Below, in pieces: positions 1-6,856 of a DNA stretch of 64,000 nt. Position numbers and translations under genes: made by a program. Origin of the DNA: Planococcus sp. MER TA 32b. GTDB lineage: Bacteria > Bacillota > Bacilli > Bacillales_A > Planococcaceae. The notes below the pieces were generated by a model. The model ran no database searches, was not told the DNA's origin, and saw only the letters and a program-made list of their open reading frames with translations. The stretch covers positions 372,001-436,000 of the forward strand of contig JAMCAN010000001.1 in NCBI GenBank assembly GCA_023715185.1, written 5' to 3'. Numbering within the stretch: the first letter of the stretch is position 1; every line of letters begins with the position of its first letter.

Positions 1-1
1 G

Positions 2-367
2 GAACCGGCACCGCCGCCGAGCGAGCCGGAGACGGCGTTCCAGTCGGTTGACTTGCAGCCGAGCGAAGGCTTTGGCGGCGGCGCAACAGCTGCTGTCATC
101 GAAGAAGAAAACGGCGCGCTCAATCTGGTCGTTACGGCAGAACAGCTTGCCGCGCTTGAAGGCGACCAGGTCTACCAGGTCTGGCTCATCGAAGGCGACA
201 ATCCGATTCCAGCCGGCGCATTCACGACTAACGCGAACGGCGAAGGCGCAACGTATTTCAATATCGACAATAACACCGAAGAATGGGACACCATCGCGAT
301 CACCTTGGAACCGCAGCCCGGCAACGAATTGCCGCAGGGCGAAGTCGTGTTGAGCGCGGGGATATAA
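2..367 (+). CDS. Anti-sigma factor, C-terminal part (RskA-like), cut by the window edge
   Basis: The reading frame is open to the left edge, so only the last 121 residues are seen. A proline-rich linker (EPAPPPSEPE) leads into a compact beta-rich domain with the pattern VYQVWLIEGDNPIPAGAF, typical of the extracellular C-terminal domain of anti-sigma-K/RskA proteins. In that family an N-terminal zinc-binding anti-sigma domain and one membrane helix hold an ECF sigma factor inactive; both would lie upstream of the window. The family call rests on the VWL...P.G.F pattern and is fairly secure; the partner sigma factor is not visible. A terminator follows directly. Confidence 0.7.
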   Translation, partial: EPAPPPSEPETAFQSVDLQPSEGFGGGATAAVIEEENGALNLVVTAEQLAALEGDQVYQVWLIEGDNPIPAGAFTTNANGEGATYFNIDNNTEEWDTIAITLEPQPGNELPQGEVVLSAGI

Positions 368-370
368 AGA

Positions 371-403
371 AACAGCCGGCTGCCGAGTGCAGCCGGTTTT
401 TTT
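371..403 (+). terminator. Rho-independent terminator after the anti-sigma factor gene
   Basis: An inverted repeat CCGGCTGC/GCAGCCGG separated by a short loop is followed by a run of seven T, 4 bases after the stop codon region. Confidence 0.85.
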
Positions 404-450
404 AGTGAGCGGAGCTATCGAGCCGACGAATTTGACGCCGGATTTGCTGA

Positions 451-570
451 ACGCCGATATAATTGCCTGGACGCCTGAATAATTTTTTGAACGCCTGAAT
501 AATCTCCTGAGCGCCTGAATAATTTCCTGAACGCCCGAATAATCTCCTGAACGCCGATATAATTTTAAAA
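451..570. repeat. Tandem array of 20-bp units (6 imperfect copies)
   Basis: Six consecutive 20-bp units with the core ACGCCTGAATAAT and a variable TCCTGA end, lying between a terminator and the next gene. No open frame of note runs through it. The rest of the gap to 789 is AT-rich and holds nothing I can name. It belongs with four other arrays of the same period in this window (16120, 20843, 28679, 44583). Confidence 0.85.
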
Positions 571-789
571 ACCACAATCACACGTCCAAATCACTCAGAT
601 TTCATTAAAATAAAACCCGAAACCACCAAAAGGCAAGCCGTTTTACAAAGAAATCATCTGAAACGAGAAGAATAAGTTAAAAACTCATCTTTTTCAGCCT
701 CACCCCGGATTTTATTCGCATCAAACATGATCTTTAAAGGAAATCACAGCGCTGCAATCGAAACAATAGAGTAGAGGCTGAAAGGAAAG

Positions 790-1389
790 ATGGAGATGGA
801 AGAGCTGATTACTCAAATTACGGAGCGCCTGCCGGCAATCGACAGTGGCGGCCGGCTTGTGGTGGGCATCGATGGGCTGAGCCGGTCGGGGAAGACGACA
901 CTCACGGCGAAGCTGGTGGCGCATTACGAAAAAGAAAATATACCGGCGATCAGTTTTCATCTCGATGACCTGATTGTCGAAAGGGGTCGGCGCTATGGCA
1001 CCGGCGAAGAGGAATGGTATGAATATTACCAGCTGCAATGGGAAACGGCTTGGCTGCGAGAGCATTTTTTCACGCGGCTAAAAACGGCAGACGAATTGAC
1101 GCTGCCGTTTTACGACGGGGAGGCAGACCGGCGGGAGAGCCGGAAAGTCGCGCTTCCTGAAACCGGCATTATCATGATCGAAGGTGTATTTCTGCAAAGG
1201 CGCGAATGGCGCGGGTATTGCGATTATGTAATTTATATAGAAAGTTCGCAGCAGCAGCGTATTGAGCGGGAAGCCGCAATCGTACGACAAAATTTGGCGA
1301 AGTTTGAGAACCGCTACTGGAAAGCGGAAAGCCATTATCTAAAGTTACAAAACCCGCAAACCTACGCGGATTTCGTCGTGCGGAATTAG
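790..1389 (+). CDS. P-loop kinase, uridine kinase-like
   Basis: A 199-residue cytosolic protein of the uridine kinase/phosphoribulokinase-like P-loop family. The Walker A motif GLSRSGKTT sits at residues 29-37, and the HLDDL stretch near residue 57 matches the acidic substrate/Mg site of nucleoside kinases. MIEGVF near residue 127 is the second hydrophobic strand. The C-terminal half carries the basic RIEREAAIV lid region. Such proteins phosphorylate a small metabolite with ATP; the substrate cannot be told from sequence, and many Bacillales relatives are annotated only as kinases. The start is the ATG preceded by GAAAGGAAAG. A nucleotidyltransferase follows 30 bp downstream, so the two may be cotranscribed. 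Confidence 0.75.
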   Translation: MEMEELITQITERLPAIDSGGRLVVGIDGLSRSGKTTLTAKLVAHYEKENIPAISFHLDDLIVERGRRYGTGEEEWYEYYQLQWETAWLREHFFTRLKTADELTLPFYDGEADRRESRKVALPETGIIMIEGVFLQRREWRGYCDYVIYIESSQQQRIEREAAIVRQNLAKFENRYWKAESHYLKLQNPQTYADFVVRN

Positions 1390-1419
1390 CGTATTAAAAC
1401 ACAAAAGGGGATTAAAAAG

Positions 1420-2145
1420 ATGGAAACAACCGATAAGACAGCGCCGCTCGAAGCGGCGCGAAAGTTCATAGACAAGTTCTTTCCGGAGTGCGACGGAGCG
1501 CTGCTGGCCGGCAGCGCGGTGCGCGGGGAAGCGACCGCCACATCGGACCTGGATATCCTCGTGTTCGACAGCAAAGCAATAGGTTCGTACCGGGAATCGC
1601 TGATTGCGTTCGATTGGCCGGTCGAGGTGTTCATCCATAATCTGACGTCTTACCGGGCGTTTTTCCAGAGTGACGCGGAACGGGCACGGCCATCGATGCC
1701 GCGCATGGTGGCTGAAGGCATCGTGCTGCGCGACACGGGGATAATCGACGCCATCAGGCAGGAAGCGCAGGACCTATTGGCGAACGGTCCACAGGAATGG
1801 ACGGCTGCAGCAATACGCACCAAGCACTATTTCCTGACCGACACGCTCGATGACTTTATCGGCTGCAGCGACCGCGCGGAAGGGATTTTCATCGCAGGCG
1901 CTTTGGCGGAAGCCATCGCTGAATTCGAGCTGCGCACGAACGGCCGTTGGATTGGCGTTTCGAAATGGGTCGTCCGTTCATTGAAAGAGTATGATAAACA
2001 ATTCGCGTCACGTTTTGTGGAAGCATTTGACGATTATTACCGTGATGGCAATAAAGAAAAAGTCATCGAACTCGCCGACACGGTTTTGCGGCCGCACGGG
2101 GGGCGTTTGTTTGAAGGCTTTTCGATGGGAAAAGAACAGGAATGA
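1420..2145 (+). CDS. Nucleotidyltransferase-domain protein
   Basis: A 241-residue protein of the polymerase-beta nucleotidyltransferase superfamily. The signature GSAVRGEATATSDLDIL (residues 31-47) gives the GS motif and the two metal-binding aspartates of the DxD pair; VEVFIHN near residue 68 supplies the third acidic residue. The C-terminal half is helical and resembles the substrate-binding domain of aminoglycoside/lincosamide-type nucleotidyltransferases. It could transfer a nucleotide to a small molecule, but no antibiotic can be named. It follows the kinase by 30 bp with AAGGGGAT as ribosome site. Confidence 0.75.
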   Translation: METTDKTAPLEAARKFIDKFFPECDGALLAGSAVRGEATATSDLDILVFDSKAIGSYRESLIAFDWPVEVFIHNLTSYRAFFQSDAERARPSMPRMVAEGIVLRDTGIIDAIRQEAQDLLANGPQEWTAAAIRTKHYFLTDTLDDFIGCSDRAEGIFIAGALAEAIAEFELRTNGRWIGVSKWVVRSLKEYDKQFASRFVEAFDDYYRDGNKEKVIELADTVLRPHGGRLFEGFSMGKEQE

Positions 2146-2154
2146 TATAGAAAA

Positions 2155-2183
2155 ACCCTCGGGAATTTGCATTCCTGGAGGGT
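2155..2183 (-). terminator. Terminator of the LOV-STAS gene
   Basis: On the minus strand an ACCCTC...GAGGGT hairpin with an inner GGAAT/ATTCC stem is followed by TTTTT, 30 bp after the photoreceptor stop codon. Confidence 0.7.
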
Positions 2184-2210
2184 GAAAGGTCTTCTATTAT
2201 AATAAGCATT

Positions 2211-3008
2211 CTATTCAAGTGAATCCAAACTGACTCCGCTGGAATATTCAATAGCTTGCTGCACAGTGGCGAAGGTCATCAGGGACTGGCTCTTCATCTG
2301 CATGCCGGAAATTTCAATGGCCGTTTTCGCATTGATGCCCGTTACGTAAAGTTTGCCGCCCATCAAGCGGAGGACATCCTGAATCATCAGCAATCGGTGA
2401 ATCAGCGAGTTTTCTTCCCAAATCACACCGGAAATGTCGATGATGATATGCTGGACCGCATTCTTCTGTACATACTCACTCAGTTTTTCTGTCAGGGCGG
2501 CAAACCGTTCTTCGTTCATCTTGCCGACGAGCGTCACGGCCCCGAGATTACTGTGGATGGACAGGATCGGCAGCATCAAGCGGTTGATCTCATCCTCTTT
2601 TTCGATAAGCAGCAAACGCTGGCGTTCTTCAATGGAAACGTCGGTCTGTGTACCGATGAAATAGAAATGGTCGTCGACGGTCATCGGTTCGATATTCAAA
2701 CGGTTCCAGAACGGGGTGCCGTTTTTCTTGAAATTGCGGATGACGACAGTCGTCTGTTCGTTATTCGCAATAGCGTCCCTCAATTGCTGAACGGCTTGCT
2801 GATTGGTGTCTTCACCTTGAAGGAACCGGCAGTTTTTGCCTATGGATTCCTCGCGGCTGTAGCCGGTCAATGTTTCGAAAGTGTGATTCGTGTAAATAAT
2901 GGGGTTATCGGGCTGCTGCGGATCTGTTACGGTCGTCGCAACCTGGCTGCCGTCAAGCATTGCCTCAAACAGGGCGAATTGAGTATCGGGGCTTAAATGT
3001 TTCATCAT
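2211..3008 (-). CDS. pfyP: LOV-STAS blue-light photoreceptor (YtvA/PfyP-like)
   Basis: A 265-residue protein with an N-terminal PAS/LOV domain (about residues 10-130) and a C-terminal STAS domain (about 145-255), the architecture of B. subtilis YtvA (PfyP). The photoactive motif GKNCRFLQG with its flavin-adduct cysteine is intact near residue 57, and the conserved NHTFETLTGYS stretch precedes it. The helix EERQRLLLIEKEDEI is the Jalpha linker. In B. subtilis this protein joins the stressosome with RsbR paralogues and feeds light into sigma-B. An RsbR-like STAS protein and RsbQ lie 29 kb away in this window. The gene is monocistronic with its own terminator. Confidence 0.9.
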   Translation of the reverse strand: MMKHLSPDTQFALFEAMLDGSQVATTVTDPQQPDNPIIYTNHTFETLTGYSREESIGKNCRFLQGEDTNQQAVQQLRDAIANNEQTTVVIRNFKKNGTPFWNRLNIEPMTVDDHFYFIGTQTDVSIEERQRLLLIEKEDEINRLMLPILSIHSNLGAVTLVGKMNEERFAALTEKLSEYVQKNAVQHIIIDISGVIWEENSLIHRLLMIQDVLRLMGGKLYVTGINAKTAIEISGMQMKSQSLMTFATVQQAIEYSSGVSLDSLE

Positions 3009-3268
3009 GATTTCTCCAGTCTGTTAGGTAAATTTTCGCGGACAATTCTATATTGTCCTCAAAATTCAATTGGCGTGCAGTAGCATGACCGGAGAATCAC
3101 ATAGATTAAAACCTCCGTAAGCGGTTTTCGAATTGTATTTAGCTGTATATCTCATTTTTCAGTTTACCGATAGAGCGCTCGGCTTGTCCAGAAATACGGG
3201 GCTAAGCTCATAAAAAGCTGTTCAAGGCTTTATTCGAATAAAATACAGGAAATCAGGGAGGAAGCACA

Positions 3269-3964
3269 ATGAAAACAATTGGCTTAATCGGCGGCATGAG
3301 CTGGGAATCGTCGCTTGAATATTACCGGACGATCAATAAGGAGATGAATGCCCGGCTTGGCGGCTTGCATTCTGCGGAATGCTTGCTCTATAGTGTGGAT
3401 TTCGAAGGGATTGAAGGATTGCAATCAGCGGGACAGTGGCAGGAAGCCGGGGAACAGCTGAGCCGAGTGGCGCAAAAACTGGAGCAGGCCGGAGCAGACT
3501 TTGTCGTCATCTGTACAAATACGATGCATAAAGTCGTTGGGCAGATTGAAGAAAAGATCACGATACCGGTGCTGCATATCGCTGATACCACCGCTGCGGC
3601 AATCAGCGGACGGAATCTGAAGAAAGTCGGTCTGCTCGGAACCCGCTATACGATGGAACAGGATTTCTATACTTCACGCATCGAGTCGCACGGCATTGGC
3701 GTGCTGGTGCCGCCGGGTGAACAGCGCGGTGAGATTAACCGCATCATCTTTGAAGAATTGGTTGCGGGCGAATTGCTGCAATCCTCAAGAGAGACTTTTC
3801 AGCAGGCTATCCGTGATTTGATGGCGGAAGGCGCGGAAGGGATCATTCTCGGCTGCACGGAAATCGGTTTATTGATTAAGCCGGAAGATGCGGAGGTGCC
3901 GGTTTTCGATACAGCCGAAATCCATGCGGTGGCGGCTGTCGATCTGGCGCTGGATAACGGTTAA
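3269..3964 (+). CDS. Aspartate/glutamate racemase family protein
   Basis: A 231-residue PLP-independent racemase of the aspartate/glutamate racemase superfamily. Both catalytic cysteines are visible: CTNTMH near residue 81 and GCTEIGLL near residue 190, as well as the N-terminal IGLIGGMSWESS that is typical of the RacX/YgeA aspartate racemase branch. It interconverts D- and L-amino acids, giving D-amino acids for wall or biofilm roles. The ribosome site AGGGAGG lies 7 bp before the ATG. It is convergent with the selenoprotein at 4016 and shares a bidirectional terminator with it. Confidence 0.85.
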   Translation: MKTIGLIGGMSWESSLEYYRTINKEMNARLGGLHSAECLLYSVDFEGIEGLQSAGQWQEAGEQLSRVAQKLEQAGADFVVICTNTMHKVVGQIEEKITIPVLHIADTTAAAISGRNLKKVGLLGTRYTMEQDFYTSRIESHGIGVLVPPGEQRGEINRIIFEELVAGELLQSSRETFQQAIRDLMAEGAEGIILGCTEIGLLIKPEDAEVPVFDTAEIHAVAAVDLALDNG

Positions 3965-3974
3965 CAAAAAAACG

Positions 3975-4001
3975 GCGAACGATTTCACGAGAATCGTTCG
4001 C
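3975..4001. terminator. Bidirectional terminator
   Basis: A 10-bp perfect stem GCGAACGATT/AATCGTTCGC with a 7-base loop, flanked by A-rich and T-rich ends, separates the convergent racemase and thioredoxin-like genes. Confidence 0.85.
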
Positions 4002-4015
4002 TGTTTTAATGGGAT

Positions 4016-4342
4016 TTAGGAGTTAAAACCTTCATATATTTTGCTGACTTTCATTTTAAACTCTTCTACATGCACAAATCTGGCTTCTCTCAGCATCTCT
4101 TTTCCATCCGTGAATAAAATAAGGACCGGCACTGTGAAAATAGAGAAATGGCCGGCAATCTCCGGGATATCTCCGGCATTGGCGATTCGGGTCTGGATAT
4201 CCGGAAAATCATTCATCGCTTCCTCAACCTGAGGAAGTAAACCATGGCAGACACTTCAATGGGTGGTTAAAACATAAAGGAACTGTAAGCCAGGCTGTTC
4301 GCTGAAAGATTTAACTTCTTCCATAGAATCGAGTTCTTTCAT
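4016..4342 (-). CDS. Thioredoxin-like selenoprotein with USVC active site
   Basis: A 108-residue thioredoxin-fold protein that becomes complete only if TGA at 4258-4256 (codon 29) is read as selenocysteine. Read through, the frame gives LQFLYVLTTHUSVCHGLLP, placing Sec exactly at the first position of the CxxC redox motif; downstream is the cis-proline loop FTVPVLILF and a C-terminal helix. Stopping at TGA would give a 28-residue peptide, and the downstream ATG would start in mid-fold. The ATG at 4342 has GGAGTG 9 bases ahead. It is divergent from the small selenoprotein at 4523, with a CstR-type palindrome between them. The family is known for YtpP-like thioredoxins; the redox partner is unknown. 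Confidence 0.85.
4219..4237 (-). promoter_or_regulatory. Candidate bacterial SECIS hairpin of the USVC selenoprotein
   Basis: On the minus strand, 18 nt after the UGA, CTTCCTCA pairs perfectly with TGAGGAAG around a GGT loop. Position and G-containing loop match the bacterial SECIS recognised by the SelB C-terminal domain. Confidence 0.65.
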
Positions 4343-4462
4343 TATTTTTCACTCCGATCGGTTTTACCTGTTCCATTCCCTTCCCGGCAAGCTTTCAAAA
4401 CAAAGCGTGCCAAGTCGAATCAGTTGTCTGTAGAAATTAATCACGATATGCTACTGTTATAG

Positions 4463-4478
4463 ATACCCAGAGGGGTAT
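4463..4478. promoter_or_regulatory. CstR/CsoR-type operator upstream of the small selenoprotein
   Basis: The palindrome ATACCCAGAGGGGTAT has the ATACCCC-GGGGTAT architecture of CsoR/CstR operators and lies 45-60 bp before the start codon at 4523. Confidence 0.7.
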
Positions 4479-4522
4479 AAAATATAAATTCGCACATCTC
4501 TCACGAAAGGAAGGGAATAAAA

Positions 4523-4687
4523 ATGAAAGACCTTTGGAAAGCCCTATGACCATCTCAAAAGTTTGCGTTCCTGGCAGGAATCGCGTTTTTCATTTTCCTC
4601 ATTTCGACTGGCTACTGAGGGATTATTTCCATTAATAATGTTTTAGCCGGCTTAATGCGGGAATTTTATCAAAAGAATGGGTTTTAA
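4523..4687 (+). CDS. Small membrane selenoprotein with two in-frame UGA codons, unrecognised
   Basis: A 54-codon frame begins at an ATG with a strong GAAAGGAAGGG ribosome site and contains TGA at codons 9 (4547) and 32 (4616) before TAA. With Sec at both, the protein starts MKDLWKALUPSQKF, crosses the membrane once (FAFLAGIAFFIFLISTGY) and continues as UGIISINNVLAGLMREFYQ. Stopping at the first TGA leaves 8 residues, so a good ribosome site and CstR operator would serve nothing. After UGA1 a hairpin with a bulged U fits a SECIS well; after UGA2 only an AT stem is seen, so UGA2 might be the true stop, giving 31 residues. I know no family for it. DUF302 follows by 18 bp, suggesting one operon. 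Confidence 0.6.
4565..4584 (+). promoter_or_regulatory. Candidate SECIS hairpin after UGA1 of the small membrane selenoprotein
   Basis: Starting 15 nt after the UGA, GCGTTCCT pairs with AGGAATCGC around a GGC loop, leaving one U bulged. A bulged U plus GG in the apical loop are the two features known to matter in the E. coli fdhF SECIS. Confidence 0.65.
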
Positions 4688-4705
4688 AAGAGAGGAGCTA
4701 TGTAA

Positions 4706-5089
4706 ATGTTTGATTATACAGTAAAAACAAGCAAGAGCAGGGACGAAGCGGTCCGGGATCTGGAAGCGAACTTGAAGGATGAGAAATTCGGGGTGCTCTG
4801 GAATTTCGATTTGACGGCAAAGCTTCAGGAAAAAGGGACCGATTTCAGCACGCCTTATACGATACTTGAAGTCTGCAACCCGCAGGAAGCGAACCGCGTG
4901 CTGTCGGAAGATTTATTGGTCGGCTATTTCCTTCCATGTAAAATTGTTGTCTATGAAGAGGAAGGCACTACAAAAATCGGTATGCCGAAGCCAAGCGCGT
5001 TAATCCAAATGGTCAATAATGATTCGATCAAAGAAATCGCAGTGGATATTGAGAAAAGATTGATCGGCTGTATCGACAAGACAGTCTAA
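4706..5089 (+). CDS. DUF302 domain protein
   Basis: A 127-residue soluble protein of the DUF302 family. The core FGVLWNFDLTAKLQEKG, the ILEVCNPQEANRVLSED stretch and FLPCKIVVYEEEG are the conserved elements; the family fold is known but its biochemical role is not. DUF302 genes often sit in sulfur-oxidation and sulfurtransferase clusters, as here. Two cysteines (in EVCNP and LPCKI) are conserved in the family. The ATG is preceded by GAGAGGAGC and by the small selenoprotein 18 bp upstream, and a CstR palindrome follows. Confidence 0.85.
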   Translation: MFDYTVKTSKSRDEAVRDLEANLKDEKFGVLWNFDLTAKLQEKGTDFSTPYTILEVCNPQEANRVLSEDLLVGYFLPCKIVVYEEEGTTKIGMPKPSALIQMVNNDSIKEIAVDIEKRLIGCIDKTV

Positions 5090-5112
5090 GCTAAATTTTT
5101 TTAGCACACAAT

Positions 5113-5127
5113 ATACCCCATACGGTA
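5113..5127. promoter_or_regulatory. CstR-type operator before the first rhodanese-MBL gene
   Basis: ATACCCCATACGGTA, one half-site perfect and the other weaker, lies 32-47 bp before the start codon at 5160. Confidence 0.6.
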
Positions 5128-5159
5128 ATAAATGATCCATTGGCAAGGAGGGATTGTAT

Positions 5160-6278
5160 ATGACAGTAAAATCCGTATCACCTAAGAAAGTGGCTCATCA
5201 GGTTTTTCGGAACGAACCGATTTATGTATTGGATGTCCGCAGCCAAGAGCAATCGGAAGACTGGAAAATTGAAGGCGACAATGTTCAATTGATCAATATA
5301 CCTTTCAAAGAGTTGAGTAATTCCGACTCGTCCGACTTGAAAGAGCTGCAGGAAAACCAGGCGCTGTATACGGTTTGCGGAAAAGGGAACACTTCGCAAA
5401 AAGCAGCGGCTTATTTGCAGGAAAATGGTTTCGATAATGTGTACTCGATCGAAGGCGGGATGGCTGCCTGGAGTGAACAGCTCGAAGCGGTCAAAATCGG
5501 GGATGTGGCCGGCGGTGCCCTTTATCAGTTTGTACGACTGGGCAAAGGCTGCCTCTCTTATTTGATCGAATCTGACGGAGAGGCCACAGTTGTCGACGCG
5601 AGCCGAATGACGGAGACTTACGAACAGTTCGCGCGGGAAAAGGGTTTGAAGATCACACATGTAATCGATACGCATTTGCATGCCGATCATATTTCAGGCG
5701 GTAAGGAGCTGGCGGATTCAGCAGACGCCACATATTATCTGCCGCCGGAAGATGCGGAGGAAGTCGTTTTTGATTTCGCACCTGTTACCGACGGCATGAA
5801 ACTGGAAGTCGGCAGCGCGGTGATCGAAGCCGTATACTCTCCGGGGCATACGATCGGCAGCACAACATTCGTTGTCGACAATAAATATCTGCTGACGGGT
5901 GATATCCTGTTTGTTGAATCCATCGGCCGTCCGGACCTTGCCGGAAAAGCCGGAGATTGGGCTGATGATCTGTATGAAACCCTGTACCGCCGCTACAAGA
6001 AATTAGCAGATGATCTGCTTGTGCTTCCGGCCCATTATGCGGACGTCAGCGAACTGAATGAAGACGGCAGCGTTTCCGAAAAACTGTCTGTGCTTTATCA
6101 GGAGAATGAAGGCCTGCAGATAGATGATGAAGAAAAGTTCATCAAACGGGTGACAGAAGGTTTGAAAGACCAGCCGAATGCTTACGAAGAAATACGGCAG
6201 ACGAATATGGGCAAAATCCATCCGCCGCTTGAAGAAGCGAAGGAAATGGAGACCGGACCGAATAACTGCGCTGTATAA
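5160..6278 (+). CDS. Rhodanese-metallo-beta-lactamase fusion, sulfur dioxygenase-like (copy 1)
   Basis: A 372-residue two-domain enzyme. Residues about 5-105 form a rhodanese domain whose active cysteine lies in CGKGN; residues about 115-350 form a metallo-beta-lactamase domain with HLHADH, SPGHT and TGD metal ligands, like persulfide dioxygenases (ETHE1/CstB class). It is expected to oxidise persulfide sulfur to sulfite or thiosulfate. Domain order is rhodanese first, unlike CstB or PRF enzymes where the MBL domain leads. I start at ATG 5160 because AAGGAGGG lies 7 bp ahead; the upstream TTG is too close. A close paralogue is at 8674. It has its own operator and terminator. Confidence 0.9.
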   Translation: MTVKSVSPKKVAHQVFRNEPIYVLDVRSQEQSEDWKIEGDNVQLINIPFKELSNSDSSDLKELQENQALYTVCGKGNTSQKAAAYLQENGFDNVYSIEGGMAAWSEQLEAVKIGDVAGGALYQFVRLGKGCLSYLIESDGEATVVDASRMTETYEQFAREKGLKITHVIDTHLHADHISGGKELADSADATYYLPPEDAEEVVFDFAPVTDGMKLEVGSAVIEAVYSPGHTIGSTTFVVDNKYLLTGDILFVESIGRPDLAGKAGDWADDLYETLYRRYKKLADDLLVLPAHYADVSELNEDGSVSEKLSVLYQENEGLQIDDEEKFIKRVTEGLKDQPNAYEEIRQTNMGKIHPPLEEAKEMETGPNNCAV

Positions 6279-6288
6279 TAGAAGAACA

Positions 6289-6355
6289 GGATAATCCTTG
6301 ACCGAAAAAATCTTTAGTTCTAAACTGAGTACAGGTCAGAGGATTATCCGTTTTT
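6289..6355 (+). terminator. Terminator after rhodanese-MBL copy 1
   Basis: GGATAATCC with extension pairs with GGATTATCC 40 bases on, followed by GTTTTTATT. Confidence 0.65.
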
Positions 6356-6380
6356 ATTCTCAGTTCAATTACTTGAAATA

Positions 6381-6396
6381 ATACCCTAAGGGGTAT
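6381..6396. promoter_or_regulatory. CstR operator upstream of cstR (autoregulation)
   Basis: The near-perfect palindrome ATACCCTAAGGGGTAT is followed by TATAATT-like sequence and lies 51-66 bp before cstR. Confidence 0.75.
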
Positions 6397-6446
6397 ATAA
6401 TTAAGTTATAATATTTATCAAGAGACCAATAGGGAGGCAAGAAAAG

Positions 6447-6707
6447 ATGGAATACGATAAACAAGTCCAGAACCGCTTAAAGCGAATTGAAGGCCAGCTG
6501 AAAGGTGTAATCCGTATGGTGGAGGAAAACGACGACTGCCGCGATGTAGTTACACAATTGTCTGCTGTCAGAAGTGCGGTTGACCGCGCAATCGGCGTAA
6601 TCGTCAGCGAAAACCTGGAGCAATGTGTGCGTGACAGCGTCAGCAAAGGTGAAAGCACAGATCAGCTCGTAAAAGACGCAGTCAGCCTTCTTGTGAAAAG
6701 CCGCTAA
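6447..6707 (+). CDS. cstR: CsoR-family persulfide-sensing repressor CstR
   Basis: An 86-residue all-helical CsoR-family repressor. Cys31 (NDDCRDV) and Cys60 (LEQCV) are present, while the copper-ligand histidine that precedes the second cysteine in CsoR is asparagine here (SENLEQC). That pattern marks CstR, which senses hydrogen sulfide-derived persulfides through the cysteine pair rather than Cu(I). The start has GGGAGG 13 bases upstream. Its likely targets are the six ATACCCC palindromes between 4463 and 8083, including one in front of itself. A perfect hairpin follows the stop. Confidence 0.88.
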   Translation: MEYDKQVQNRLKRIEGQLKGVIRMVEENDDCRDVVTQLSAVRSAVDRAIGVIVSENLEQCVRDSVSKGESTDQLVKDAVSLLVKSR

Positions 6708-6742
6708 GAAAGTTCGTCAAACTTTCGGGTTGACGAACTTTC
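6708..6742 (+). terminator. Hairpin after cstR
   Basis: A 13-bp perfect inverted repeat GAAAGTTCGTCAA/TTGACGAACTTTC right after the stop codon; the T run is weak, so it may be a leaky terminator or an RNA-stabilising hairpin. Confidence 0.6.
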
Positions 6743-6757
6743 ATTTCGGATGTTAAT

Positions 6758-6773
6758 ATACCCCTGCAGGTAT
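6758..6773. promoter_or_regulatory. CstR operator (distal) of the dsrE-rhodanese operon
   Basis: ATACCCCTGCAGGTAT, palindromic, about 85-100 bp upstream of the DsrE-like gene. Confidence 0.65.
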
Positions 6774-6823
6774 TTAATTTCTTTGTTGCTGGAGCCGGTG
6801 AACTTTTTTATTTAACATTTTTA

Positions 6824-6838
6824 ATACCCCCAGGGGTA
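6824..6838. promoter_or_regulatory. CstR operator (proximal) of the dsrE-rhodanese operon
   Basis: ATACCCCCAGGGGTA lies 18-33 bp before the DsrE-like start; with the site at 6758 it makes a double operator about 66 bp apart centre to centre. Confidence 0.7.
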
Positions 6839-6856
6839 AAAGAGGAGAGAATTAGG

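Noticed and set aside
451-570. Possible CRISPR array in the 20-bp repeats
   Set aside because: Units are contiguous with no spacers of constant length, too short, and no cas genes are present; the same holds for the other four arrays.
2256-2996. 246-codon + strand frame across the LOV-STAS gene
   Set aside because: The minus strand encodes an intact photoreceptor with NCRFLQG; the + frame has no motif or ribosome site.
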